Source: Candidatus Omnitrophota bacterium
Lineage (GTDB): Bacteria > Omnitrophota > Gorgyraeia > Gygaellales > Profunditerraquicolaceae
Length of the DNA: 5,253 bases
Direction of reading: 5' to 3'
NCBI GenBank assembly: GCA_016867095.1
Contig: VGKK01000082.1
Span: forward strand, 1 to 5,253
The translations under genes and the position numbers were made by a program. The notes beneath the pieces are model-generated. The model saw only the letters and a program-made list of their open reading frames with translations. It was not told where the DNA came from and did not search any database. Positions 5,096-5,253 of the stretch are shown here, piece after piece. Every line of letters starts with the position of its first letter. Position 1 is the stretch's first letter.

Positions 5096-5253
5096 TTATT
5101 TAGCCGGGTGCTGCTGCTTAAAGGGGATCACCGGCGCGGTCCAGGGCGTCTGCTGGTTAATAATAGAAATCTCCAGCGGGCAGACATTCGCCGGCACAGT
5201 AAGCGCGAATTTTACCGCGTCTTCAATCGCCTCGGTAGTCATCAGGCGCGAGG
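5096..5253 (-). CDS. Probable short-chain dehydrogenase/reductase (SDR), C-terminal fragment
   Basis: Only the last 51 residues are in the window; the catalytic Tyr-x-x-x-Lys and the nucleotide-binding Gly motif would lie beyond the edge. The fragment begins RLMTTEAIEDAVKFALTVPANVCPLEISI, matching the usual SDR ending in which a short helix that starts after 'M/L-x-x-E-x-I' and reads 'AVxFAL' is followed by P-x-x-x-x and a beta strand ending the Rossmann fold. Classical NAD(P)-dependent SDRs oxidise or reduce alcohols and carbonyls in the cytosol. The tail after this strand (QQTPWTAPVIPFKQQHPAK) is longer than the standard RPTxQ ending. The call rests on a short region and is moderately sure. 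It lies 9 bp before the next gene, in the same direction. Confidence 0.72.
   Translation of the reverse strand, partial: SRLMTTEAIEDAVKFALTVPANVCPLEISIINQQTPWTAPVIPFKQQHPAK

Noticed and set aside
1..5253. CRISPR array, tRNA, rRNA or transposase gene
   Set aside because: No regularly spaced repeats with unique spacers, no cloverleaf-like sequence, no rRNA words and no transposase motifs were seen on either strand by eye.

Overview
The window reads as a chromosomal segment from an uncultivated bacterium of mixed, moderate GC. All credible genes lie on the minus strand, so the reading direction runs from high to low coordinates. Short or overlapping gene junctions, a consensus sigma70-type promoter and GGAGG-type ribosome binding sites point to Bacteria. 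The palindromic spacer repeats (TAGCG heptamers and a CCTTCGACAAGCTCAGG-type unit) remind me of metagenome-derived phyla such as Omnitrophota, but this assignment is a low-confidence impression.

In transcription order, the window opens with the last 51 codons of a probable short-chain dehydrogenase/reductase (5096-5253). A small charged helical protein of unknown function follows (4694-5086), then a heptamer-repeat hairpin, then a complete TIM-barrel amidohydrolase of the ACMSD-like Amidohydro_2 family (3728-4639). That enzyme keeps its metal ligands but has Asn where the catalytic His is expected. Next is a roughly 255-bp, very GC-rich, highly palindromic non-coding element (about 3466-3722). 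After it comes an AT-rich gene for a single-pass membrane protein with a DUF2934-like N-terminus (2826-3398), and then a second palindromic element of 114 bp (2715-2828), whose outer arm includes that gene's stop codon.

Directly beyond this element is a near-consensus promoter (2675-2703) crowded with ACAACAAT repeats. It drives a two-gene MNT/HEPN module: a winged-helix plus nucleotidyltransferase protein (2082-2654) overlapping by 8 bp a HEPN-domain protein (1628-2089). This looks like a self-regulated toxin-antitoxin-type or defence-type pair in which the DNA-binding domain is fused to the nucleotidyltransferase. The HEPN protein has Tyr where an RX4H motif would have His.

Fifty bases further on are a nucleoside phosphorylase (825-1577) and, joined by an ATGA stop/start overlap, an MtnA-family sugar-phosphate isomerase cut by the window edge (1-828). 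Together these two would cleave a nucleoside to an aldose 1-phosphate and isomerise it to the ketose, as in methylthioadenosine or 5-deoxynucleoside salvage. Both deviate at conserved substrate-binding positions, so the actual substrate may not be the textbook one. The strongest candidates for something new are the MNT/HEPN operon with its operator array, the divergent phosphorylase-isomerase pair, and the two palindromic elements bracketing an AT-rich membrane-protein gene.
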